NCBI GenBank assembly: GCA_021296025.1
Contig: JAGWBF010000014.1
Coordinates: 22,158-58,854 of the forward strand
Length of the DNA stretch: 36,697 nt
Source of the DNA: Dehalococcoidia bacterium
GTDB taxonomy: Bacteria > Chloroflexota > Dehalococcoidia > Lucifugimonadales > JAGWBF01
Direction of reading: 5' to 3'
Shown here piece after piece: positions 7,307 through 15,113 of the stretch. How positions within the stretch are numbered: position 1 is the first letter of the stretch; every line of letters begins with the position of its first letter. The notes beneath the pieces are model-generated. The model did no database searches. It had not been told where the DNA came from and worked only from the letters and a program-made list of their open reading frames with translations. The translations under genes were made by a program, and so were the position numbers.

Positions 7307-8464
7307 CTAAAGATCAGATCCGGAATTCGTCCCTCGCAACGCCTTCAACACATCATCAGCTACGTAAAGGGGAGGCCAAGCTGAATCATCAACGCGCAAT
7401 AGGCCAGCTTCCACAAGCCTGTTCAAGACCCTCCGTGCCCCGGCCAGCGACATGTCCAGGACAAGGGAGGCCCCTCGCACCGTCATAAAGGGGTTGGCAA
7501 AGAACTCATCCAGCAGGCGCAGTGCACTGGAGGAACCCCGCCCACCCTGTATCGTCCTCCGGTGACCCTCCTGGATGTCCCGAAGCCCCCTCATCCGAGC
7601 AAGCACATCTTCAGACTGCTGCAGGACCCCTGTCAGGAAGTAACGGAGCCAACGCTCCCAATCCCCGGTGGCGCTAACGTTTAACAATTCGTCGTAGTAG
7701 CGTTGGCGGTCCCGCTCGAAGTAAGCGCTCAAGTACAGTAGGGGAACGGACAACATGCCACTGGCAATGAGAAACAGGACTATCATCAGCCTGCCGATTC
7801 GGCCGTTGCCATCTTCGTACGGGTGGATAGCCTCGATCTGGTAGTGCATCAATGCGCATTTCACCAAGGGGGGCATATCCAGGGGTTCGTTAGCGAACTT
7901 CTCCCAGTCCGCAAAGAGGTCCCTCAACCGGTCGGGTGGAGGAGGGACGAACCGCGCCTCTCCAATGGATGTGCTCGGAGAGCCTAGCCAGACCTGTTCC
8001 AACCTCAAATATCCAGGTCGATTCGCCTGACCTCTAACGCCCGTCATCAGCTCTTTATGAACCTCGTTAACGAACCTCAAAGAGATGGGCAGGTCCTTCA
8101 AGAGCTTGATCCCCAATTCCATGGCGCTCACGTAGTTGATCACCTCTCGAACGTCGTCGCTAGGATCTCGCCCATGAGAGGCCTCGAAGGAGAACACATC
8201 GGATAAGGAGCAGACAGTTCCCTCGATTCTGGAGGACAGCAGGGCTTCTCTACGGATGATGGGCCTGATGAACAGATGCGGATTTTGCACGGTCTCGCCC
8301 ACTCCGCTCAATGTGGCAACAGACCGCGACGATCTATCGAGAAGCTCCACGAGGCCAGGAGTAAGGTTCAGCGTTCTGGGCAGCCGGCACGGAACAAAGG
8401 CTTTCTGGCCCTCGATCGTCGGGACGAGGCTCCCGTGCGGATCAGGTCCCAGGTTTTGCACCAT
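7307..8464 (-). CDS. Fic family protein with built-in inhibitory helix and C-terminal winged helix
   Basis: A 385-residue Fic protein; such enzymes usually transfer AMP from ATP to a target-protein hydroxyl. The active-site motif HPYEDGNGRIGR is at 214-225 and is intact, including the catalytic histidine. An inhibitory helix motif (S/T)xxxE(G/N) is present upstream as SSRIEG at 77-82, so this is a class II, self-inhibited Fic protein. The last 80 residues (SALRLLDEFFANPFMTVRGASLVLDMS onward, in outline) look like a winged-helix DNA-binding domain. I prefer ATG 8464, with GGAG eight bases before it; an in-frame ATG at 8503 adds 13 residues. It stands alone between ispH and a repeat-bearing gap. 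Target unknown. Confidence 0.88.
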   Translation of the reverse strand: MVQNLGPDPHGSLVPTIEGQKAFVPCRLPRTLNLTPGLVELLDRSSRSVATLSGVGETVQNPHLFIRPIIRREALLSSRIEGTVCSLSDVFSFEASHGRDPSDDVREVINYVSAMELGIKLLKDLPISLRFVNEVHKELMTGVRGQANRPGYLRLEQVWLGSPSTSIGEARFVPPPPDRLRDLFADWEKFANEPLDMPPLVKCALMHYQIEAIHPYEDGNGRIGRLMIVLFLIASGMLSVPLLYLSAYFERDRQRYYDELLNVSATGDWERWLRYFLTGVLQQSEDVLARMRGLRDIQEGHRRTIQGGRGSSSALRLLDEFFANPFMTVRGASLVLDMSLAGARRVLNRLVEAGLLRVDDSAWPPLYVADDVLKALRGTNSGSDL

Positions 8465-9046
8465 AATGGGTCTCCGTTCCTGGCACTCCTCGGGATTTAA
8501 CATTGCGCAGCCCCCAAGCGCCCGATAGGCCAGGAGACTGGTACTATGGTTTCTGACATGCCGGAAACATGATACTTAATGGCCTTAAAGTATCAGATGA
8601 GCCATTTAGTTGCAACCGAAGTATCAGATGAGCCCGCCGGACCGGCACAGGCCGGCTATGCCCCATGTGAGAATAGTGTCACCCCGTTTGTGATAAAAGG
8701 CACTATGTTTTTCGCAGCCTCTATAAACTCGTTGCAAAACTGATGCATTTTTGATTTTGGGAGTCCATAATATTCTACGCAAAGGGAATCCAACTCTTCG
8801 AAAGGCTACGGCAATGAAAGTCAGGCGGTCGTCGGTCGGTAGGCTCTTCAGGGGCATGAAATCCCGTCACCAGTCCCGTGATGAAAGCAGCTTCAGCAGC
8901 AATTGGCAGATGTTAACCCAAGTGGCCGCCAGCATACAGGGCGAATCGTGGTACCAAATGATTCACCCCACCCACGGAAGAAAGCTGTAAGCCGAACCCC
9001 CACGCCACATAGCGAGGGCTTTCCCTTCGGAAAGCCCCTCCCTCAG
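8465..9046. other. Non-coding gap of about 580 bases
   Basis: No gene is supported here. It holds a pair of 16-bp direct repeats (8588-8634), a GCCGG/CCGGC-rich patch near 8636-8656, and AT-richer sequence at 8675-8800. Two reading frames of under 80 codons (minus 8624-8857 and plus 8751-8990) have no clear ribosome site and no domain I recognise. It may contain the relic of an insertion element. Confidence 0.4.
8588..8634. repeat. 16-bp direct repeat pair
   Basis: AAGTATCAGATGAGCC occurs exactly at 8588-8603 and 8619-8634, with 15 bases between. An inverted core, GATACTT, precedes at 8571-8577 and forms a dyad with the first copy. It sits upstream of the Fic gene and could be an operator set or an insertion-element end. 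Confidence 0.6.
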
Positions 9047-9541
9047 CTATCCGAAGCCCAGGGCTTGCCGGATTTCAGCTATCTGCCCCAGGTGTTCGCG
9101 CCAGTGGCCCAGCAGCGCACGTTCAACTAAGCCCCCAGCCGTGCGCTCTTCGTGGACATCGGACCTGACTAGGTGAACGGGGGCGGTGCTAGCCTGCAGT
9201 TCCGAATCGGATACGGCAGACAAGCTGCTCTCCACCTGCTCCAATAGCTCTCTCATATCCTGGCGTAGGTCGCCCAGGTCTTTGGACTTTCGCTCAGGGG
9301 TCAGGTTGGTCAAGCTGGAGTGGATGATGATCTCTTCTGAGTTCCCCTCCAGCACCTGCTTCAGCACCGTGGCCATGCCTCCAGGGGGCGTATCCAGCAG
9401 ATGGCACACCACCTCCCTGATGGACCACTCTTCTTCGGAGTCCTTCCAGTCCAGACAGTAGTCCATGCCGTCCAGCAAGCCCGACAGCTCATCCTTCAAC
9501 GCCGCTACCTGCTCCAGAAAGTGTTCCTTATCATCGCTCAT
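9047..9541 (-). CDS. DinB-like (DfsB/YfiT) four-helix protein
   Basis: A 164-residue protein of the DinB superfamily, metal-binding four-helix proteins that include thiol transferases such as bacillithiol and mycothiol S-transferases; the substrate here is unknown. The pattern EEEWSIREVVCHLLDTPPGG (about residues 36-55) supplies the first histidine, and LLGHWREHLGQIAEIRQALG near the C-terminus supplies the H-x3-H pair, so the three expected metal ligands are present. Its ATG overlaps the galU stop by four bases (ATGA), so it is translationally coupled to galU. That link is more likely positional than functional. Confidence 0.75.
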   Translation of the reverse strand: MSDDKEHFLEQVAALKDELSGLLDGMDYCLDWKDSEEEWSIREVVCHLLDTPPGGMATVLKQVLEGNSEEIIIHSSLTNLTPERKSKDLGDLRQDMRELLEQVESSLSAVSDSELQASTAPVHLVRSDVHEERTAGGLVERALLGHWREHLGQIAEIRQALGFG

Positions 9542-10455
9542 GGCTGCTCCAGGTCGAGATTCCTGATGATCTCCAGCGTCCGGTCCCGGGTGTCCTCCCG
9601 GTTAAGGGCGACCTCCAAGGATGCCTTAAGGAGGCCCAGGGGAGTCCCCCCGTCGTAGCGGGTGCCCTCGAAGCGAAGCGCGTACATGGGCTGCTCCTCC
9701 AGGAGCAGTCCCATCCCATCGGTAAGCTGTATCTCGCTGATAGCCCCGGGTGAGGTGCGCTCCAGGCAGGAAAACACCTCGGGCATGAGTATGTACCTTC
9801 CCACCACTGCCAGGTTTGATGGCGCATCCTCTGGGGCAGGCTTTTCGACCAGACCTCTCACCTTGTAGATGCCTTTCCCCACTTCATGGGCATCCACCAC
9901 ACCGTAGGAGCCTACCGCTTCCCTGGTCACCTCCTGCACCGCCACCACGCTGGCCCCATACCGTTGGTGCACCTCCAGCATCTGGCGGCTCACGGGCACA
10001 TCACCCACGATCACATCGTCGGGCAGCACCACGATGAACGGCTCATCTCCGATGGACTCTTTGGCAGTCAGCACAGCATGTCCCAAGCCAAGCTGCTGCT
10101 CCTGCACAACGGTGGTGATGTGGGCGAGGGAGGAGATGCCTCTGACCATCTCAGCAAGCTCGACAGCCCCCCCATCGAACAGCCGCTGCTCTAGCTCCGG
10201 CGACGGTCTGAAGAACTGGGCCAAGCCCTCCTTCCCATGGGAAGTGACCAGGACCACGTGCTCCACCCCCGCGTCGGCCAGCTCTTCCACCCCGTACTGG
10301 ATCATTGGCTTGTCCAGGATGGGAAGCAACTCCTTGGGAACAGCCTTGGTGGTGGGAAGGAAACGAGTGCCCAGCCCGGCCGCGGGGACTACAGCCTTTC
10401 GTATCGGTGCCAGCTTTGCCACGGGGGCTATTCTAACATTCGACCCAAAGCCCAA
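9538..10455 (-). CDS. galU: UTP--glucose-1-phosphate uridylyltransferase
   Basis: Makes UDP-glucose from UTP and glucose 1-phosphate for envelope polysaccharides and glycolipids. Signature motifs are AAGLGTRFLPTTKAVPKELLP near the N-terminus, the DKPMIQYGVEE segment, QEQQLGLGHAV, FIVVLPDDV with the metal-binding aspartates, LVEKP and the GTRYDGGTPLG block. The frame opens at TTG 10455, about 11 residues longer than usual. GTG 10422 (VAKLAPIRKAVVPAAG) is an alternative and is preceded by TAGAAT about six bases upstream, which would suit a leaderless mRNA; no Shine-Dalgarno site is seen for either. It is divergent from the SRP RNA promoter and followed by the DinB-like gene. Confidence 0.92.
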   Translation of the reverse strand: MGFGSNVRIAPVAKLAPIRKAVVPAAGLGTRFLPTTKAVPKELLPILDKPMIQYGVEELADAGVEHVVLVTSHGKEGLAQFFRPSPELEQRLFDGGAVELAEMVRGISSLAHITTVVQEQQLGLGHAVLTAKESIGDEPFIVVLPDDVIVGDVPVSRQMLEVHQRYGASVVAVQEVTREAVGSYGVVDAHEVGKGIYKVRGLVEKPAPEDAPSNLAVVGRYILMPEVFSCLERTSPGAISEIQLTDGMGLLLEEQPMYALRFEGTRYDGGTPLGLLKASLEVALNREDTRDRTLEIIRNLDLEQP

Positions 10456-10495
10456 GCACCCGCACAGTCCCCGCTGCTAAAGAATGCCTTCAACA

Positions 10496-10524
10496 TTGAC
10501 AGACCCCAGCGGGGAACCTACCAT
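10496..10524 (+). promoter_or_regulatory. Sigma-70 promoter of the SRP RNA and rsmA-ispE-lgt unit
   Basis: A perfect TTGACA (10496-10501), a 17-base spacer and TACCAT (10519-10524). The predicted first base, near 10530, coincides with the 5' strand of the SRP RNA closing stem. This agreement makes it one of the best supported promoters in the window. Confidence 0.8.
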
Positions 10525-10529
10525 GAGCC

Positions 10530-10805
10530 TTGGAGCTGTGCTAGACGGGGAGCTAGCGGTGCCCTATACCCGCAATCCGCTGCAGCGGGGTTGAACTCCT
10601 CTCCAAGGCTTAGTTGGTAGGCCTCTAGCCGCACTGGGCAGTGCTGATAGCTGGGTCCCGCGCGACGGAGGTCTGTGAACCCCGCCAGGTCCGGAAGGAA
10701 GCAACGGTAAACAGAACCCTTCGGGTGCCGAGGGAGTGCCTGGCTGGAGCTGTCTCTGTAGCTATGCTCATCAGCTATGGTCGAAGAGGGGTGCACAGCT
10801 TCCAA
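10530..10805 (+). ncRNA. ffs: Signal recognition particle RNA, large type with Alu domain
   Basis: The RNA core of the signal recognition particle, which binds Ffh and targets membrane proteins. The domain IV hairpin with the conserved GCCAGGTCCGGAAGGAAGCA (10682-10701 region) is unmistakable. The 5' half (GCTGTGCTAGACGGGGAGC, then GGTGCCCTATACCCGCAATC) matches the large bacterial form with an Alu domain, as in Bacillus-type SRP RNAs. The ends are defined by pairing: TTGGA-GCTGTGC at 10530-10541 pairs with GCACAGCtTCCAA at 10793-10805 with one bulged base. The length of about 276 nt fits. There is no terminator between it and rsmA, whose ATG follows after three bases. Confidence 0.93.
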
Positions 10806-10808
10806 CCT

Positions 10809-11651
10809 ATGGTTAGTCTCACCAACAGGTCACCTTCCCCACGAAAAGCCCTGGGACAGCATTACCTGCTCGACCAGGACATCGTACACACCATAGTACG
10901 GTCCGCCGACCTGGCACCGACGGACATCATCGTCGAAATTGGTCCCGGCCCTGGAACCCTGACCAAGCTCCTGGTAGCCGAGGCTGGGCAGGTCGTGGCC
11001 ATTGAGATGGACCCCGCCCTGGCGGCTGCATTGCCCCGCAGGCTGGGCAACCCATCCAACCTCGTTGTCGTCAACGATGATGCCCGCACGACGGACCTGT
11101 CCCAGCTTACCCCCAAGGGCGACGGCTACAAGATGGTCTCCAACCTACCATACTATGCGGCCGCTCCCATCATGCGGCGCTTCCTTGAGGAAAGCCTCGT
11201 CAAGCCATCCGCCATGGTGGTCATGCTCCAGAAGGAGGTTGCCCAAAGCATCCTCGCAGCCGACGGGCGTATGAGCCTTCTGGCAGTCGCTGTGCACATC
11301 TACGGCAAGCCCACCCATGTCTGCGATGTCCCCGCCAGCGCCTTCCGGCCCAAGCCCAAGGTCAATTCCGCGGTAATTCGTATCGACATCCTGCCTAGTC
11401 CCGCCGTGGGTGTCGATGACCTGGAGGGGTTCTTCAACGTGGTGAGGGCCGGATTCGCCGCGCCCCGGAAACAACTGCGCAACTCCCTCAGCCAGGGGCT
11501 GGACATAACTCCCCAGGAAGCCTCCGGCTTGCTGGAAAGGGCCAGGCTGGATGCGACCCTCAGGGCAGAGACCCTGACCCTCGACGATTGGGCCGGGTTG
11601 CACCGGGCTGTCAGCCTTTTGAGGGTCACGGAAGGCGCGGATGGAAGCTAG
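10809..11651 (+). CDS. rsmA: 16S rRNA (adenine1518/1519-N6)-dimethyltransferase
   Basis: Dimethylates two adjacent adenines in the 3' terminal hairpin of 16S rRNA during small-subunit maturation. At 280 residues from ATG 10809 it has family length; the open frame extends 56 codons further back, but that part is the SRP RNA gene. Motifs: KALGQHYLLD, VEIGPGPGTLT (SAM motif I), VVNDDARTTD, SNLPYYAAAP (motif IV, NLPY), and FRPKPKVNSAVIRI. No clear Shine-Dalgarno site lies in the three bases between RNA and gene; the nearest, AGAGGGG, is inside the SRP RNA. It overlaps ispE by 11 bases. Also called ksgA. Confidence 0.95.
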   Translation: MVSLTNRSPSPRKALGQHYLLDQDIVHTIVRSADLAPTDIIVEIGPGPGTLTKLLVAEAGQVVAIEMDPALAAALPRRLGNPSNLVVVNDDARTTDLSQLTPKGDGYKMVSNLPYYAAAPIMRRFLEESLVKPSAMVVMLQKEVAQSILAADGRMSLLAVAVHIYGKPTHVCDVPASAFRPKPKVNSAVIRIDILPSPAVGVDDLEGFFNVVRAGFAAPRKQLRNSLSQGLDITPQEASGLLERARLDATLRAETLTLDDWAGLHRAVSLLRVTEGADGS

Positions 11652-12543
11652 CGCCTATGCCAAGATCAACCTGACCCTGGAGGTGCTGAGGCGCCGGGAG
11701 GATGGTTACCACGAGGTCAGGACCATTCTACAGACCATCGACCTCGCCGACACCATCACGTTCGAAGAGTCGAACGAATTGTCGGTGGAGTCCTCGGACC
11801 CATCCCTTGCAGGAGAGGAAAACCTGGTCTGGCGGGCAGCCGACCTGCTCAAACGCTCCACAGGCCACTTCGGAGGCGCCCACATCCGCCTGGAAAAACG
11901 CATTCCCATGAACATGGGCCTGGGCGGCGGGAGCAGCGACGCCGCCACTACCCTGCTGGGTCTCAACACCCTCTGGGGCCTGGGACTGGACCCTGCTGCC
12001 CTCCATGGGCTGGCGGCGTCCCTTGGCTCCGATGTTCCCTTCTTCCTGACTGGAGGCACCTGCTTGGGGACGGGACGGGGTGATGAGACCTCCCCCCTGC
12101 CCGGCCCGCCCCGCTCGTGGGTAGTGCTGGTCTGTCCCCAGGAAGATTCGTCCCCATCTGGCATCGGCAAGACGGCCCACATGTACTCTCTGTTGGACCC
12201 CGAGGACTTCTCCGACGGCAGCCCCACCCGGCAGATGGTGGACGCCCTAGAGAACGGCGGGCCCATCGATGGTCTGCTGTTCAACGGGTTTCGCCGCGCC
12301 TCTCAACAGGCATCCCCTCAACACTCCCAGGTTGAGCGCCTACTGGCCGAAGCCGGGGGGGAAAACGTGTGCCTTGCCGGGTCGGGACCGGCCCTCTTCA
12401 GCCTGTTCCCCCATGAAGACCGCGCTCGACGGGTGCATATTTCCTTGAAAGACAGGGGGGTTCAGGCGTACTGTGTGTCCACGGTGCAACCATCATCTTG
12501 GCCTGCCCATCACATACCGGGCAGGGGAGGAGCCAAAAGCTAG
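11641..12543 (+). CDS. ispE: 4-diphosphocytidyl-2-C-methyl-D-erythritol kinase
   Basis: Phosphorylates CDP-methylerythritol with ATP, the fourth MEP-pathway step. It is a 300-residue GHMP kinase: N-terminal ASAYAKINLTLEVLRRREDGYHEV with the conserved lysine, the MGLGGGSSDAATTLL ATP-binding loop, SDVPFFLTGGTCLGTGRG with the catalytic aspartate, and the LAGSGPALFSLF C-terminal motif. The start ATG 11641 lies inside the end of rsmA (11-base overlap), and lgt follows after three bases. dxs and ispH are 4-7 kb away, so the window holds three MEP genes in separate units. Confidence 0.95.
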   Translation: MEASAYAKINLTLEVLRRREDGYHEVRTILQTIDLADTITFEESNELSVESSDPSLAGEENLVWRAADLLKRSTGHFGGAHIRLEKRIPMNMGLGGGSSDAATTLLGLNTLWGLGLDPAALHGLAASLGSDVPFFLTGGTCLGTGRGDETSPLPGPPRSWVVLVCPQEDSSPSGIGKTAHMYSLLDPEDFSDGSPTRQMVDALENGGPIDGLLFNGFRRASQQASPQHSQVERLLAEAGGENVCLAGSGPALFSLFPHEDRARRVHISLKDRGVQAYCVSTVQPSSWPAHHIPGRGGAKS

Positions 12544-12546
12544 CGC

Positions 12547-13518
12547 ATGGAGCTTTTCTTTCTAAGCATAACCATCGACATCGACCCCGATATCTTCACA
12601 CTAGGCTCCCTGGTGCTCACATGGCACGGCTTCTTCACCCTGGTTGCGGTGGCGGTGGCTACCGTCCTGGTAGGGCGTTGGGGCAAACAGCAGGGACTTG
12701 ACCAGGACTCCATCTACACCGTAGCTGTATGGGCCATCATCGGGGGAATCGTGTTCTCCCGCCTCACCCACGTCATCGACCGGTGGGGCGACGTTTACAG
12801 CCATGACCCCCTCCAGGCCCTCCAGGTGTGGACGGGCGGTGTCACCATCTACGGGGCTATCCTGGGCGGTTTCATCACCGGCGGGGGATATATGCTGATC
12901 AGGAACCATCCCGGCTTCCTGTCCCGCTGGAACAAGTATTTCCCCGGCAAGCTGGAAGAGGCCCCCTTGCCTCCGGTGGGGCGCTTGGCCGATATCGCAG
13001 TGCCGGCGCTGCTCATCGCCATGATGATCGGGCGCGTCGGCGACATCATCAACGGCGAGCACGTGGCCCAGCTAACATCCCTGCCCTGGGGCGTCATATA
13101 TGCCCATCCTGCCAGCCCCAGCAACGTCCAGTACGGGCTTGCGGCCAGCCATCCGGCCGTGGTGTACGAGATGCTATGGAACCTCGGTGTCCTGGGGATA
13201 GTGTGGCCCCTGAGAAACAGGCTCCGCCCCTACGGAATGCTCTTCGCCCTGTACCTGGCCCTCTACTCCATAGGGAAGTTTCTCATCAGCTTCCTGCGAA
13301 TCGCCGATGGACCCCAGGACCTGTTCATGGACAAGGAGTGGGTCTGGAGCATGGGAGAGGCCCACTTCATAGCCCTGGCGGTGCTGCTCATAACCGTTCC
13401 TGTACTTCTGTACAAGGCCCAGCTTGTCCAGCCGTCGGCCCAGCCGAGACGGCCCAGGGGAGGCAGGGACGCTGAGGGAGATGGCCCGTCCACCCAGGAG
13501 GAACAGGACTCGCCCTGA
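12547..13518 (+). CDS. lgt: Prolipoprotein diacylglyceryl transferase
   Basis: Transfers diacylglycerol from phosphatidylglycerol to the lipobox cysteine of preprolipoproteins, in the cytoplasmic membrane. It has 323 residues and several hydrophobic segments (about 20-40, 57-75, 98-120, 150-170, 200-220, 226-243 and 265-285). The Lgt signature is present as IGRVGDIINGEH; the conserved arginine and glutamate are kept, while the usual Asn after RxG is Asp. The usual FHGG histidine is replaced (VTIYGAILGG). The FLRIADGP segment corresponds to the conserved FR region. The C-terminal 40 residues are a polar tail rich in Pro, Arg and Glu. It is the last gene of the rsmA-ispE-lgt unit. Confidence 0.9.
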   Translation: MELFFLSITIDIDPDIFTLGSLVLTWHGFFTLVAVAVATVLVGRWGKQQGLDQDSIYTVAVWAIIGGIVFSRLTHVIDRWGDVYSHDPLQALQVWTGGVTIYGAILGGFITGGGYMLIRNHPGFLSRWNKYFPGKLEEAPLPPVGRLADIAVPALLIAMMIGRVGDIINGEHVAQLTSLPWGVIYAHPASPSNVQYGLAASHPAVVYEMLWNLGVLGIVWPLRNRLRPYGMLFALYLALYSIGKFLISFLRIADGPQDLFMDKEWVWSMGEAHFIALAVLLITVPVLLYKAQLVQPSAQPRRPRGGRDAEGDGPSTQEEQDSP

Positions 13519-13537
13519 TCCTCTGCCTGGCGAAGAC

Positions 13538-13563
13538 CCCTCTCCAGTCCTAACTGGGGAGGG
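13538..13563 (+). terminator. Strong hairpin after lgt
   Basis: CCCTCTCCAGT (13538-13548) pairs with ACTGGGGAGGG (13553-13563) around a CCTA loop: 11 pairs with one G-U. It begins 20 bases after the lgt stop, where an operon terminator is expected, but there is no T-run. A similar CTCTCCCCAGTTGG string recurs in the tandem repeats at 17361-17404, so it may be a dispersed repeat instead. Confidence 0.4.
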
Positions 13564-13630
13564 CAGGCTGAGGGTAATACGCCCGCCAAGCCCGGTATTC
13601 TGGCTTAGCCCCTTGGCAGAGCGCCATACC

Positions 13631-13732
13631 TTAGGCCGCCATGCCCGTCAGCAGCGCTCCCCTGTCGATCTCCCCCAGCAGGCTACCGTTTTCGGCTTTA
13701 ACGGCGATGGGGTTTTCGGTTTCAGCCGCCAT
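13631..13732 (-). CDS. Possible 33-residue protein of unknown function
   Basis: ATG 13732 is preceded by GGAAGG six bases upstream, and the frame runs 33 codons (MAAETENPIAVKAENGS, ending LLTGMAA). It is mildly acidic, lacks cysteines and has no membrane segment. It lies 159 bases after the LLM gene on the same strand. It could be a real small protein, the relic of a longer gene, or chance. I know of no match. Confidence 0.25.
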   Translation of the reverse strand: MAAETENPIAVKAENGSLLGEIDRGALLTGMAA

Positions 13733-13891
13733 GGGAATCCTTCCTGGATGATGGCCCCGTCGCGCATGATGGCTTGGTCATTCGAGGAAATTGACTTCCA
13801 GCCCTTACCCTCGTATTCCCTCAACTCACCTCTCTCCCTGGCGCACGAATGGGATAAGTGTGAGGGCATCAGGAACGATAGCTAGTCACCT

Positions 13892-14941
13892 TTACCGGAA
13901 GAGGGGCATAATCTCGGTGCTCAGGAGCCTCATTGATGCTTCCGACTGCTCCTTTGAAACAAGGCCCCGGTTGGTGAGCATCAGGTTTCGGGCGCCGGCA
14001 TCCCTCAGCATAGCAATGTGCTCCGCCACCCGCCGGGGAGATCCCATCAGAACCTCGGGAGCATCGGGATCGGGACTGCTACCGTAGGCCGAGCGAGGCA
14101 GGGGAGGGGGCGCCATAGGCACCGGCTGATCGGCCGGGTTCCAGCGCTCCCGCACGTCGGCCATGTACCTGCTGGCCTCGTGGAAAGGGCCCAGGAACTC
14201 CTCCATCGCCCGTTCGTCCGACTCGGCCACATGGCACTCGCACCAGAACCATATCCGGTCCAGGTTTTCCTCCACGACAGCTTCATCAAACCCCGAAGCC
14301 AACATGGTGTCCCTGTACAGGCCGAGGGTGCGGCGCATCACAGGAACGGAGCGATACCTGAGAAGCACTGGACGCCCGATCCTGGCCATGGCTGTTATGG
14401 AGTCCTCGCTGATGCACGCCCTCGCCAGGGGCGGGTGGGGCTGCTGGTGGGGCCGGGGCCGAAGAAGGGGAAAGGACACCTGCCAGTACTTCCCTTTGAA
14501 GTCCAGGTTCTCGGTGGTCCACGCCTTTACCAGCAGCTCTTCGGCCTCGTCCAGGCGCTCCAGCCCCTCGCCAACGGTCGTGCCAAAGCCCACGTATTCA
14601 AAGGCGTTGTAGTTAGAGCCCCGCCCCGTCCCGACGATGAGGCGTCCGTTGCTCAGCACATCCAGGAGGGCCGTCTGGATAGCCAGGTGCACCGGGTTGT
14701 GCAGGGCCATTTCGACGATCCCCAAGCCCAGCATGATCCTCCGGGTGCGGGCAGCCACAGCTCCAGCAAACACCAGGGGGTCTCCGTAGGCCACCTCGCC
14801 GACGAAGTGGTGCTCAGCCATCCAGATGGCATCCAGCCCCAAGTCCTCAGCCAGTTCAGCTTCCGCCAGGCAGTCAGCTATTACCTGGCCGTCCTGGGCC
14901 GGGTCCAGGGATGTGGGATAGAAGAAGTGGCCGAACCGCAT
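13892..14941 (-). CDS. LLM-class flavin-dependent oxidoreductase (luciferase-like)
   Basis: A 349-residue member of the bacterial luciferase-like monooxygenase superfamily, TIM-barrel enzymes using reduced FMN or F420. Seen are the N-terminal MRFGHFFYPTS strand, LGLDAIWMAEHHF (the AEHH block typical of luciferase alpha-like proteins), GLGIVEMALHNPVHLA, VLSNGRLIVGTGRG, and the C-terminal VLMGSPRRVAEHIAMLRDAGARNLML. Substrate and cofactor cannot be told from the sequence. ATG 14941 is chosen for its GGAG five bases upstream; an upstream in-frame start at 14983 runs through a hairpin and is less likely. It stands alone, divergent from folD. Confidence 0.88.
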   Translation of the reverse strand: MRFGHFFYPTSLDPAQDGQVIADCLAEAELAEDLGLDAIWMAEHHFVGEVAYGDPLVFAGAVAARTRRIMLGLGIVEMALHNPVHLAIQTALLDVLSNGRLIVGTGRGSNYNAFEYVGFGTTVGEGLERLDEAEELLVKAWTTENLDFKGKYWQVSFPLLRPRPHQQPHPPLARACISEDSITAMARIGRPVLLRYRSVPVMRRTLGLYRDTMLASGFDEAVVEENLDRIWFWCECHVAESDERAMEEFLGPFHEASRYMADVRERWNPADQPVPMAPPPLPRSAYGSSPDPDAPEVLMGSPRRVAEHIAMLRDAGARNLMLTNRGLVSKEQSEASMRLLSTEIMPLFR

Positions 14942-14957
14942 ATCATCTCCTCGGGGA

Positions 14958-14974
14958 TGGCTGGGGGCCAGCCA
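14958..14974 (-). other. Hairpin in the leader of the LLM gene
   Basis: TGGCTGG and CCAGCCA flank a three-base loop, giving a perfect seven-pair stem that ends 16 bases before the LLM start codon. It could influence ribosome access; there is no T-run, so it is not a terminator. Confidence 0.35.
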
Positions 14975-15052
14975 CCCCCACACGTAGCAGGCCTACTGTA
15001 AATCACCCTGGAAGACACCGCAACCCGACGCCTAGGGGGCCCGTGGACTTCG

Positions 15053-15081
15053 TTGATGGAGCTTGGGGCGGGTGTTAAGAT
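15053..15081 (+). promoter_or_regulatory. Probable sigma-70 promoter of folD
   Basis: TTGATG (15053-15058), a 17-base spacer and TAAGAT (15076-15081). Transcription would start near 15088, downstream of the first possible GTG start at 15063, which supports the folD start at 15114. Confidence 0.6.
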
Positions 15082-15113
15082 ACCCCAAAGTGGGACTCAT
15101 ACGGAGGCGCCCA

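Larger units (their letters stand above)
13519..13891. other. Gap between lgt and the LLM gene
   Basis: About 370 bases. Apart from the hairpin at 13538-13563 and one short possible gene on the minus strand (13631-13732), I see no RNA gene, repeat array or reading frame that I can support. Confidence 0.4.

Noticed and set aside
8624..8990. Two small genes of under 80 codons on opposite strands
   Set aside because: They overlap, have no clear ribosome site and no recognisable domain, and one ends within the direct repeats.
10641..10808. N-terminal extension of rsmA by 56 codons
   Set aside because: This stretch is the SRP RNA gene, including the conserved domain IV, and the extra residues match no rsmA protein.
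15063..15113. Upstream GTG start for folD
   Set aside because: It lies between the -35 and -10 boxes of the likely promoter and has no ribosome site; ATG 15114 has GGAGG.
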